Of a DNA stretch of 41,967 nt, positions 31,893 to 41,967 are shown one piece after another (position 1 is the first letter of the stretch; each line of letters begins with the position of its first letter). The notes below the pieces were generated by a model that was not told the origin of the DNA, did no database searches, and saw only the letters and a list, made by a program, of their open reading frames with translations. The position numbers and the translations under genes were made by a program. Location of the stretch: contig NW_004191816.1 in NCBI RefSeq assembly GCF_000330505.1, positions 46,730 to 88,696 on the forward strand, given 5' to 3'. This DNA is from Entamoeba invadens IP1 (Eukaryota > Evosea > Mastigamoebida > Endamoebidae).

Positions 31893-33493
31893 TCATTTTT
31901 TCTGTCTTTTAGTTAGCAGACAACATCCAACTTTTTGAGGTCTTTTTCTCAATGTTTTGTTAATCTCTAAGCAACTTGAAGAATTTGGTATTGACACTGA
32001 ATGATCTACAAAGTTGGAAATAAATGCATCAGTTTGGAAGCTTTCAACTTGATCATACGAAAAAAAAGCTGTTTTCAGAAATCACGAGTTTCTTCCATGT
32101 TAATCACAGTGTCTTCTTCGATAAAAGTTGACTTAATAGAAGTTTTTTATGTAACATCCAAAAGGTTGTGTCCAACAAACTCGAGACTGACCCTCCCAAA
32201 ACTCCATCTTCATTAAAATCTTTCTACTTTAATTTGAATTTCTTTGGTCAGTTTATCACGTCTATCATTCTTTGACTTTGGGCTGTGTGTTTCTGCAATT
32301 ATTTTTGCTTCACTCTCTTTCATAACATCAACTAAAAAGTCAACAAACCGTCCAAATTCTGGTTTTATTACTGGAACTTTTCTTGTTAACATACTGTGGA
32401 AAGATTCGCATATATTATTTGTCTTCATCATTGAGTTATGATGACACCAAATGTTGATCATATTTGTGTTCATCCAAGTTTCTTCGAAGTATTTATAAAT
32501 TCTTTCAGATGATTTATTTTTTATTGTTTCCTCCTTTAATTCATGAAAGTGTGTAGAATAATTTTCAGCTTTCAAAAACCCCAAAACCATCAATCTCCTG
32601 ATTTTTTTGCAAATTGTCCATTTTTATTATACTCTTCACCATACCCAAGCTTTTGGACGTTTCTCCAAATAGCTTGACAAAAATGGAAAAAGCACCCCTT
32701 CATTGAACAAGACAGTTCTTTGAGTGACTTAATAAATCCAACTTCGAAATCAGAATAAATAATTAGAGTATCTCTATCAAAAACTTTCATTTTATATCTT
32801 TCGTATGAGATGTCATCAACAATCTTTAACACTGATGAATACGCAGAATAATCTTTTTTGTCGAGCAAAACAAATAAAAATGGAAACGAAAAATTGGAAG
32901 AGCAAACAATGTGGTGTGTTACGAGTTGATAATGTGTCTTAGGACAGCTACTGAATGTGCCATCAACACACATTTTATTTGCAAAAATGGCTTTTTCAAG
33001 CATTCCTTGTGAACAAAAAATCATAATACTTTTACTCTCAGTTGTGTAGAGTAGAATCTCCTTTCCTAAATCGGTTTGTTCAAAAGATTGTATATAATAC
33101 GTGTTATATACTTTACTTCTCATATTTCTTGACAATTTACAACTTACGTTATTCGAGATGTTGGGGAAATATTTGCAGACTTAACAATCTCTTTTGTTTG
33201 TTTATATTTATGTGCTGGATTTGTTGCCGCATCTTTTATCCTCTTTATTTCCTCTAACCGTGTTATAAATGAACTGTCGTTCATGTGACTGTTCAAATGA
33301 TTTGGTCGAGATCCTTCAAAATAAAAGTGTTCGGGATTATTGGCATCCTGTATGAGTTTAATCGAACAGCCACACTGTTTACAAGAAAAACTTATTCTTG
33401 ATTTGTCTTTTGGATAAAAAAAATACCCTTCATAATGTGGAAGTGGGTTTCTGCGTTTGATTCAACAAAAAACACTTGGTGACGCTCAACCAT
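31893..33493 (-). pseudogene. MULE transposase, frameshifted
   Basis: Minus-strand pieces in different frames make up one MULE transposase. ATG 33493 is followed in a second frame by a FLYWCH/WRKY-like zinc finger (CKQCGC...HLNSH). The MULE catalytic domain (PF10551 type) lies in 33135-32590, whose listed first codon is TTG: DGTF with the first Asp, IIYSDFE with the second, and GCFFHFCQAIWRNVQKLG. Its frame runs out in a run of seven A at about 32603, and the chain continues in another frame with LMVLGFLK and TNNICESFHSML, which probably carries the catalytic Glu. After 32213 the C-terminus is again shifted, ending near 31893 (RKRPQKVGCC). Several breaks fall next to homopolymers, so some could be sequencing errors. 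As given it is not translatable. Confidence 0.88.
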
Positions 33494-33731
33494 GTTTGTT
33501 GTTTTAAGTCAGAGATTAACACAAAGGGTTAAATTGATTTTTTAAAAAAATACATGTTTTAATGTCAAAAAGATTAATAAATAGTAAGAAATAGTTTAGT
33601 AATTTATTTTATTTTTGTAAAAAACACATAATATATCAATTAATTTGAAAACAAAGTATATGTTTAGATTTATTTATTCATAAATTGAAAGTTTTTATAT
33701 TATAATAAATAAAAACAATATTACTTTGATT

Positions 33732-34076
33732 AATAATTGATTGAAAACAAGTATTTTTGGGTTATTTAAATCAATATTTAATATTTTGAAAAAGATGGAT
33801 TCAGAAAACCACGAAAAAATGATTATTTTGTGTGGAGAATACCAAATATTAAAATACAAGTATATCAAGTTATTATTATAAAAAATGTTTTATTGTAATG
33901 TTTTCTGTGAAATCAATGTGGGGAGTTTTTATTGGATAAATATTTCCAATATTTGCCGATTAAATGATAGCTTTTAAAGACGGTTTTTTTATAATTACAC
34001 TCAATTCAATTTATTTATTCTATTTTTATGATAACGGACGTTTTCTATAAAATGGTATAATATAGCGTGGGCCAAT
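33732..34076 (-). repeat. right 345-bp terminal inverted repeat of MULE
   Basis: Reverse complement of 31328-31672 with no mismatch noticed over the full length. Confidence 0.95.
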
Positions 34077-37000
34077 GTGGTTTCGACCAGTGAACTTTAT
34101 AACAAAACTCACAAATGCCTTTTGGAAACATAATTTAAATATAGAATTACAAGAGCCAAGTACTCTAAAAACACTTGGCTCTAGTAATCATTATAAAAAC
34201 TAAACCTTTGAATTATAATTTAGTTTTATTAATTTGTATGTGTTCTGTTTTGTTACTATATTTTTGAAAAAAAATGAACTCAATTTGTCGTTTGTTTAAT
34301 GCTTTCAACTAAACGTAGAAATGTTAATGAAAGCTTTCTTGTAATGTTTCATTTCAAAAAAGCTTTGGATTAATAACTTTTTTTGAGTTGGAAAAATTTA
34401 AATTTAACATCACCATAATCTCTGATATGTTCAAAAATATCATTAAATAAGCTTGATGCCATATTTTCATTTTCTTGTTTTTTAAAAAGCTAATTAATGA
34501 TTCAGAATAAAAATTATGTCTTGCTTGTGTTCAAAAGTGTTATTTTAATTTTATTTATTCATCCAGTTTTTTGTTTTTTATCTTTTCTGAACATATTATT
34601 TTGTAAATAAAAGGTAATAGATAATAGAGTTAAATAATTACCAAAATGTGGGATTATTAGGGTTTACGTTTTTTTTTTTGTTTTGGTATTGCTTTTATCC
34701 AATTATTTCTTTTTTTAACTCTTTGAATTTGTTTTAAAGCGGGAATTGCTAAGAAATGAGTTTAATATGGTAAACATTATTGTTATTTGCCGACAGTTTT
34801 GTTTATTGTGAGAACTGTTTAATGGTTCTAATAATAAAACACTAAAAACAACGTTTGGAGAGAAACAACTTTAACAAACTGACTCTACAAATTATAACTT
34901 AAGACATGCTATATACCTGCACTAGCCCATATAACAATTTAAAAAACAAAATACATAAAAATTGTTATAAGAAAAAGAGAAAAAAAACTTATTATTTTTT
35001 AAATGAAATTTCTTAAAGCAATTGAATCTTTGTTTTGACCAATAAAACACATTATAAACTTGTAGAACCATCTTTTTGAATTTTTTTACATAAATCTATT
35101 CAAGAAAAATCAAGAAATATCAAAACATCAAACGTATTTTTAAACCAAATCATTTCAATGGTAATAATGAGCTAATTATTTATTAAAAAACAATAAAAAT
35201 GATGAAATGTGTTTTTTTTTCTCAAACACATCTTTTTAAAACACAATAAACGTGAAATATTATAACTCCAATCCATATGATTGTATTATAGTGATATTGG
35301 AGAGTTAAACCAGTGTTATAAGTGTTAGTATAATGAGAATGAAATTTTTACTAAAAACAAAAGCCACAACAAAAAATATAACAACATGTGTCATTTAAAA
35401 TGAAACGTTTTTTATTAAAATCTGAAAGTGTTTTTAATCGTATTTTAATTATTCTGGCTAAAAACGGGATTATTCCGATACTTATCGTGTTAATAAATAC
35501 AAAACTCAATTGGTAATTCCAAAACACATAACAACACTTGAATATATAGTCCCGACTGATCACAATTCAAAGATTGGTTTTATATAAAAAATAAATGATA
35601 AAAATGTTTTAATTATTAACATAATAAATGATAAAACATCATTTTGTGTTGATCACTTGACCAACATAAAGGTAAATTAAATAGCCACATCGGCTGAGAA
35701 AAATTACAAAAAACAAATAAAATATCATTGTTTATTTATTATAAATATTAATAAATTTATTAAAATAAAATAATAAACAATATAATAATATATCAATTAA
35801 AAAAATAACAGAACATAACAAATAATATATTATTTCCATTTTCAACAACACTGAATATAAAAATTCTTAGTGTGGATGAAGAAACTGACTTGCTATTATC
35901 AATAATGAATGCATTTTTGATGGTTTTAAGTCAATGCAGCATTAAGTAAAAAATACTTATAAAACAAAAATGAAACAATTGAAAATTTAACGTTGGTAGT
36001 GTCGACTAAAAACAATATTTATTTTTCACAATGTATTTAATTTCCACAACATTCAATATAATGCAATTGACTACTATTTGTGTTTAAATTTATAAACTTT
36101 ACTTTTTTATTAAAATGTCTTTCATTTTTTTGTTTTTTTGTTATTGTTGTGTTGTTATGTGTTTTTGTTTGTCTTGTATAGAAGTCCAGTAATTATCAAA
36201 TATTTTTTATTAAATTATAATATATTATATGTTTGTAATTTAATAAATATTAAACCCATAATTTATGTATTAAATAATCATTCAATTCAAAAGTTAATAA
36301 CATATCAAAAGTGTAATTGATTTGTTCTTAAGGTGGGTTTGGTTTGGATCGTTTTTCAATTAGTTATAAGTTATAATATTATATGTAATTCAAAATGATA
36401 TAAAAATTATTAAAATTAATTCGTTTGAATTCTGATTTAATAATAATAGTACAATATTAATAACTAATAAAATGTGTAATTATCAATTCAATTATAATAA
36501 ACTTAATCATACAAAAAAAGTTCTGTATTTAATATGTTATTAAACTTATTATTTTTAATAAAATGTTTTAAAAACATTTTCGATTTTTCTTTTTAATATG
36601 AATCGTATAATTATAATAAAATGTATTAAATTTTTGATATATTTCGTTTATAAAATTAAATAAATATACCCCACAATAGAATTTAATATAAAAAATTTCA
36701 ATTTTCTGAATATATGCATGCAAGTCTTTTATTAAATTTATTATTTATTTGAAACATATAAATAGATAAATTATCACATTTACACATCATTTTTTATTAT
36801 TACTTTATATTAAATGAAATTAACATAAAACTATTTTATGCCGTTATAACTTTTTCAATTGTATGAATTCAAATCTGTATATTATTTGAGCTAACTATTA
36901 AATGATTTTTGTTTTCTAATATGTTTTTTTCTTTATAACTTTTTGGATGAAATATCAATTTTTTCAATTTTTTTCCTTTAACTTTTCTTTTTATTTTATC

Positions 37001-37171
37001 ATTTTATCTCATTTTATCCATGTTTTTTTGTAAAAGGTATTGCCACGTAAGCCAGTGCAAATATGGCGCAGGTTTTAACTGTATTTTTAACAACAACAGA
37101 TCTTTATCAAAAACATTAGTATTTATTTTATATTATTATAATTGTTACTATTATAAAGAAAATATTAATTA
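34077..37171. other. AT-rich intergenic region
   Basis: About 3.1 kb without a credible coding sequence; the 60-70-codon frames at 35351-35563 and 36138-36320 are low-complexity. A strong hairpin at 34146-34188 is listed separately. No RNA gene was recognised. Confidence 0.6.
34146..34188. repeat. 43-base hairpin
   Basis: Arms ATTACAAGAGCCAAGT and ACTTGGCTCTAGTAAT are complementary over 16 positions with a single A-A mismatch and enclose an 11-base loop. It lies 70 bases beyond the MULE. It could be a terminator-like structure, an old excision footprint or a mini-element. Confidence 0.7.
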
Positions 37172-38744
37172 CAGTAGGAGGAAATAAGGCGATGCCAGAG
37201 AAAGAATAATTCGCGTAACTTTTGATCAATTTCAATTAAAAATGATAAAATTATCATTAATTTTAATATAAATTATTAATCAAAAAATAAATAAAATGAA
37301 AAACAGGGCTGCAAACCAGATTCAACTGGTGGCTAGCCCGTGTTAATTTTTGATTATTTTTAGCCAGAATTTGTGTTTGGAACTATTATTTTTAATTCGT
37401 TGAATAAATTAATTAGGATTTGTCAGCCAGTAGTGATAAAAAATGGCTAGCCGCAAAATCGTCCAAACTATACACATTCTAAAATTATGGTAAAAAAGAA
37501 AACCATTTAAATAATGAGGAATAGAAAGAATAGTTTCATGTGGTTTTGAAAAGCTATAACAAATCTCCATGTTTATTTAATAGTTTTAAAATTTAGTAAA
37601 TTAAATCAATGGTAATAGTTTGTTGTTTGTGTCAAACAAAAAATACTTAAATAAATTATAGTAATAAATGATTATTTATTCAGAAATAAAAACACACAGA
37701 AAACAAAAAGACAAATAACAATTTGTTATACCATTTAATATTATGTTTTTTAAAAAAGTTAATTTTTGTAAAATTGTAATGTATCACAATTAATTTTTTT
37801 TTTGAATTATTTATATAACATAAATATGAACATTTAATTGTTTGATGTGTTGTGTTTTCATCAACAGACATTACTTGTTTCTTTACTTAATAATAATAAA
37901 TAAAATTTTTGAAGTGTTTTAATTAGATATAAAACAAAATGATGTACTACTCGATAAAGCAAGTGTATTGTTATTTGACATGTACTCAAAATACATATTT
38001 AAATAAATTACTTAAATCTAACACGTTTTAAATTTTAAATAAAAAAGAAAATGATCATAATATCCAACATTAACAATTTGTTTTTAAAAATGATAATATA
38101 ATAATGTAACATTAAAAACACAAATTTCAACGACCATTTAAATGTGTTTGGAAAAAGATTATACACATAACTAATTAAAAATATTATTTATTTTTGAAAT
38201 GAAATAAATTGTTTTTGTAAGTCAAAACAAATTGTTAAATTTTGTGCAACTCGATCCAAAGTTGTCAACAAGTTGTATTGAATTTTGAATAAAAACGATT
38301 ATCATGTTTTCATTATCAAATGTGCTGTTTAGAACACAACGAAATTAACATAAAAATAAATATATACATGGTATCGTCCAACCTTGCAATGTCAATTTAT
38401 ATATCATAATTATCATTCAATGAAACAACAAACTGTCATATAAATTAATTTGTGTCAAGATTTTAAATCACTTTTTTCATATTTTGGTTATAATCATGTT
38501 AATGTTTTAATTGAAAAACATATACAATTAACGGAAAAAGTGGGATGCTCATCTTAATATTAATTAATTTAATATTATTAATAATAAATAATTAATATAA
38601 ATTTATTCGGTTTTTTCATTCTGTTATTTTTTTTATTAATAATTTATATTAAAATTAATAGTAATTTTATTATTTTTCAGTTGAAATTAACCAATAGTTA
38701 CAAACATCCTACTTTTTCTAGCATACCCATATTTCCTCCTACTG
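37172..38744. mobile_element. mariner/pogo-like inverted repeat pair, no coding capacity
   Basis: Inverted repeats start CAGTAGGAGGAAATA at 37172 and end in the complement at 38744. The first 15 bases are identical, with weaker similarity over about 25 more. Each is flanked outward by TA (37170-37171, 38745-38746), as in Tc1-mariner elements. The interval contains the left end of a hAT element, and its right end lies inside that element, so the two are interlocked rather than nested. The interior shows no transposase. Confidence 0.65.
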
Positions 38745-39260
38745 TAAAAACTCTTTTTGTGTTTTATTTGATACACTGATTCATGTTTAATGAATACAAT
38801 AAAACCGTGATTACTTTAAGGTTTGAACAAGTTAAATTATATATCATTTTCTAACACAGAATGTAATAACAACGTTTTTATTTTTCTTAATTCCAATGAC
38901 ATTTTCCTATTATTTATTTATGCCATTCAATAAAAATTTTTTCTCAAAAACTTATTTGTTTTATTTTTCTTTAGTTTTTGGTTTAAATATTTAAATTTTT
39001 CTTATTTGTTTTTTCTGGTTATTATTTGTTTTTCAAAACACTTTTGGTTTTATTATTTGAAGAACCAAATAAAATGCAGTTTTGAGCATATTATTCAAAA
39101 ACATTCCCAAAACAGCATATTTTTTAATTTTTATGATTATTTTCATCAAATTGAGCAAAAAAATTCTTTTGTGAATAAGATTATTTATTTTATCCAAAAA
39201 GATAAAATGCCATTATTTTTTTTTCAAAAAACGATTATTTAATTGAGGTTTGCAGCCCTG
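37304..39260. mobile_element. non-autonomous hAT transposon
   Basis: A 1957-bp element bounded by 14-bp inverted repeats, CAGGGCTGCAAACC at 37304 and its complement ending at 39260. A perfect 8-bp direct repeat, ATGAAAAA, flanks it (37296-37303 and 39261-39268). CAGGG termini and 8-bp duplications are hallmarks of hAT elements. The palindrome GGCTAGCC occurs twice near the left end (37331, 37445), fitting hAT subterminal motifs. No transposase is recognisable; the 78-codon frame at 39006-39242 is low-complexity. Confidence 0.88.
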
Positions 39261-39313
39261 ATGAAAAACCCAAAATAAATTCATATTAATTATTTATTAT
39301 TAATAATATTAAA

Positions 39314-40773
39314 TTAATTAATATTTAGATTAGCATTCCCCTTTTTTCCATTAACTGTAACACATTTTTTTACAAAAAAATTACCAATAATAACGTGTTT
39401 CTTTCCAGCGAAAACACTATGTTTTGCGCAGTATTTCATAATTGTTTTTTCAACACCACCATAAGCTGCTATTTTTCCATTATCTCTCAGAACAAAAGTC
39501 CCCAATTTAGGAAAATCATTGAAAGTCTCAACACAAACTGGTTTAATCAACATTATAGTGACAACTGCAATAATTTTTTAATTAATACTAATTAACTTTT
39601 TTTCTTGTGCATTTTTCGATATTTTTACTATATCAAGTACTACACAAGGCACCTGTGCCAAATGGATGTTCATAGTTGGAGCCAACCCCGTCTTTACTAT
39701 CCTGTCATCTACAATTTTGATTTGTGCGACAAACTGTTCACATCTGACAGCAAAACAGTTGAGATCAGAAAGAACCTCTCCTATATTGTAGTCTCTGCAC
39801 GTTGTATTTGCAACATTCACACCAACAAACTCTTTTGCTTTTCCTTCAGAAATAGGATTACCCATCATTTCAACGCTTTTTGTTTTGGTTGAAAGTCTAC
39901 TTGGAGACACTGTAAAAAGTTGGTTTGCACGTACAATTCCACTCTCGACAATTCCAACTAACACAGTTCCAACTCCACTAATTTTGTAGACATCTTCTAC
40001 TGTTATTCTGAAAGGCCCTGTGTCAAGTCGACTTCTTTCTGGGGGTTTGAGTGTGTTAAGTTGGTCGGTGACTGTTCCGGTCTTGTTGATAGTCCATGTC
40101 ATGTTTTCTGAAGAAACTGTCAAATTGTCTCCTCTAAGTCCATCAATTGGAATAAATCTGACATTTTCACTTTTAATTCTAACGAGTTTTAAAAGGTCCA
40201 AAATTTTGTATTTTGTTTCTTCAAAACGAATTTCAGAGTATTTCACTTTACCCATTTTAGTGATAATAACTGCTACTAAACCAACTAAAAAGGCTTTTAA
40301 TAGTATCAACTTTTCAATAATTGCTTCTTTTTAATCGTCAAATTTTTGTGAGGCAGAAACAACTAGAAATGCGACGTTTCCTTTGTGAATACCACGTATC
40401 GTATTTTTGGTGTACTTTATATTGCCTGGAGTGTCTATAAATGAAATATTCATTTTTTCAAACTCTTCCATAGTCGTGCGTCGTAATTGGTCGTAACTTA
40501 GTTTTTCCTTTAATAATATACTGTTTTTGGCAATAATTCCTTTTGTTAGTTGGATATTTGTTAACGCTTCCCATTTTTCTCCTTTGGTCTTTTCAAAGAC
40601 CCAAGCATACTCACAATTCGGTCTTTGTATTTCAATACATTCTCTTTTGTATCAATCTATCGTTCGTTGATCAATAATTTGAAGGCTAGCAAAAAGATGT
40701 CCAAGAAATGTACCATTCCTTTTTGAAAAGGACCGACAACAACAATATTGAGGTGTTCATTCGAATTGGACAT
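39314..40773 (-). pseudogene. decayed elongation factor 1-alpha copy
   Basis: Starting at ATG 40773, the minus strand reads SNEHLNIVVVGP, like the EF-1-alpha N-terminus, but the P-loop (GHVDSGKST in the family) is destroyed and the frame shifts. The following frame carries GHLFASLQIIDQRTI, YAWVFEKTK, a damaged G3 (IDTPGNIKYTKN) and then a TAA after QKFDD. The 243-codon part (40309-39578) begins with TTG, has TKMG in place of NKMD, and contains RPE-like DVYKISGVGTVLVGIVESG of domain 2. A last shifted frame (39553-39314) has KPVCVETFNDFPKLGTFVLRD, the domain 3 end. Active EF-1-alpha delivers aminoacyl-tRNA; this copy lacks P-loop, specificity motif and an intact frame, so it is a pseudogene. 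Confidence 0.88.
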
Positions 40774-41640
40774 CTTGTTTGGATTTGTTATAAAACTGAC
40801 TTACATTGAATAAACCAATATTATAAAAATGTTTTTATACAATGTTTGAGTTTTAACTTTACAATTGTATTTTTAGAATTAATTTATTTGTTATTATAAT
40901 TATTGTAAAAATCCATTATATTACTTACATAAATTAAAACATCAAATATAGATTTTGTCAATATTTTGACATAATTTGATACGTATCGAGTCGGCATATT
41001 AGAACATTATATCAGTCTTTATTCATATAAAAAGCAATACAATTATTAAAACACATCTTTTTTAATAAAACTAGACCATATATTTAACTATAAAATTGTT
41101 TAATGGTTAAAATAACGATACTGAAAGCCACAATTTAGTAATAAAATATAATCACAACAATTAAATTTGGTCTTATTATGAAAGATTATATCTATATTTG
41201 TTTATTATAATAATATTAAGAATTACGATAACTTAAGTACTTTTTAAACCATATTAATATAATAACTATAAAATATTGATAAAAATCATTTTTTTATAAT
41301 ATACGAACTATATAACAAAAACGTACTTTGATGACTAAAAATTGACTTTAACCAACCATTTTACCACTTTGTATTGTCAAGTATATCATTATTTTTGTAT
41401 TAATTCACATAAACAACAAAACACAATTGTCATTAATACAAAAAATTACATCTTTATATAAAATGGTTTATATAACATTTCTGAAATAATAAAAACATAT
41501 TAAACTGTGTATTTTTAAAATAGGAATTTGAATTGATACTATACAAATAAATCTGGTTATTAATACCAGAAAAAAAGTATAAAAATATAAACGGTAAAAA
41601 CTAATTATATAAGTGTTAAACTACATTTACTATTAATAAT
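40774..41640. other. AT-rich intergenic spacer
   Basis: About 870 bases between the EF-1-alpha pseudogene (-) and the Rho-like gene (+). No coding sequence or RNA gene is seen. The promoter of the Rho-like gene should lie at the right end. Confidence 0.55.
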
Positions 41641-41967
41641 ATGTCAACAAGTGTTATTCCAATTAAATTGGTGTTCATTGGCGACAATAACGTTGGTAAA
41701 ACATCGCTCTGTCTTTCATATGTCAATATATATAATGATGTTAAAAATTCGTACTTCCCAAATGTTTTTGGAATTAATAAAGTCTGTAATTCTTATGATA
41801 AACGAAAATTTGAAATATCATTTTTAGACACCAATGATACAAATGACCTTAATCGATTAGAACGATTGTCTTATTTTAACAATATTGTATTTTTGTTGTG
41901 TTATTCTTCTGCATCAAAAATTTCATTTGAAAATGTCAAACAAAAATGGTTAAAGAAGCGAATCGGT
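41641..41967 (+). CDS. divergent Rho/Rac-like small GTPase, 5' part
   Basis: ATG 41641 opens 109 codons that run off the window. Residues 8-22 read IKLVFIGDNNVGKTS, a proper P-loop. SYFPNVFG (37-44) corresponds to the Rho switch I (normally Y-V-P-T-V-F-D), with Asn41 in place of the magnesium- and gamma-phosphate-contacting Thr. FLDTNDTND (61-69) corresponds to DTAGQED, lacking both the switch II Gly and the catalytic Gln. LSYFNNIVFLLCYSSASKISFENVKQKW fits the Rho pattern LSYPxTDVFLxCFS...SFENVxxKW. It is therefore an atypical Rho protein, probably GTPase-deficient or only weakly nucleotide-responsive. Rho proteins regulate actin and phagocytosis in Entamoeba; the role of this one is unknown. 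Confidence 0.85.
   Translation, partial: MSTSVIPIKLVFIGDNNVGKTSLCLSYVNIYNDVKNSYFPNVFGINKVCNSYDKRKFEISFLDTNDTNDLNRLERLSYFNNIVFLLCYSSASKISFENVKQKWLKKRIG

Larger units (their letters stand above)
31328..34076. mobile_element. MULE (Mutator-like) transposon with long terminal inverted repeats
   Basis: A 2749-bp element with 345-bp terminal inverted repeats beginning ATTGGCCCACGC. By eye the two repeats are identical throughout. The interior encodes a minus-strand MULE transposase with an N-terminal zinc-finger-like part, disrupted by several frame changes. No exact target duplication abuts the repeats; GTGAACT occurs 12 bases outside the left repeat and 13 bases outside the right one, which may mean the true ends lie slightly further out. 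Identical repeats point to recent movement. Confidence 0.92.

Noticed and set aside
36138..36320. 60-codon frame starting MLLLCCYVFLFVLY
   Set aside because: Looks like a hydrophobic segment but is a product of T-rich DNA, with no downstream domain.
39006..39242. 78-codon frame inside the hAT element as a transposase fragment
   Set aside because: Phe/Ile/Lys/Gln low-complexity translation with no hAT (RW, C-terminal dimerisation) motif.
1..41967. CRISPR array, bacterial operons, rRNA or tRNA arrays
   Set aside because: No spaced direct-repeat array, no Shine-Dalgarno-led gene strings and no rRNA or tRNA folds. Introns and TMK genes show that the DNA is eukaryotic.

Overview
The window looks like nuclear DNA of an Entamoeba, most likely E. 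invadens. The evidence is very AT-rich DNA, mostly intronless genes, short introns opening with GTTTGTT, two giant cysteine-rich receptor-kinase genes of the Entamoeba transmembrane kinase (TMK) type, BspA-like leucine-rich repeats, and several DNA transposon families (mariner/pogo, MULE, hAT). The species is inferred from family content and gene density; no species marker was checked.

Layout. Positions 1-5544 are AT-rich and nearly gene-free, with one dense cluster of TTCNNGAA dyads (3626-3938) and a possible minus-strand gene start at the left edge. Positions 5545-18858 are the core: a 1720-aa TMK (+), a 559-aa protein with an F-box-like N-terminus (+), and a second, 1697-aa TMK (-). The two TMKs face each other. 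Positions 18859-25361 hold a pogo-related MITE, a decayed ORF, a 71-bp hairpin, a 695-aa protein ending in a SPRY domain (+) and a 308-aa BspA-type LRR protein (-). Positions 25976-27288 hold a four-exon Rab-like GTPase gene with an apparent frameshift near its end. Positions 28680-39260 are transposon-rich: a pogo/Tigger-like element with TA duplication and broken transposase, a MULE with 345-bp inverted repeats that read as identical but a broken transposase, and a hAT element with a perfect 8-bp duplication whose ends interlock with a second pair of mariner-like repeats. Positions 39314-40773 are a decayed elongation factor 1-alpha copy (-). The window ends inside a divergent Rho-like GTPase (+).

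Functionally, the intact genes suggest surface sensing and signalling: TMKs with extracellular CXXC arrays, one transmembrane helix, a conserved beta-rich juxtamembrane module and a kinase domain; degenerate small GTPases; and three proteins that share an F-box-like N-terminal segment joined to different C-terminal domains. There is no operon logic. The most interesting points are the conserved TMK juxtamembrane module, the shared N-terminal segment, the two GTPases lacking normal catalytic residues, and the tangle of transposon ends. Three long reading frames that look like starts (at 18885, 30111 and 40309) begin with GTG or TTG rather than ATG; for the second TMK I moved the start to the first in-frame ATG at 18858.
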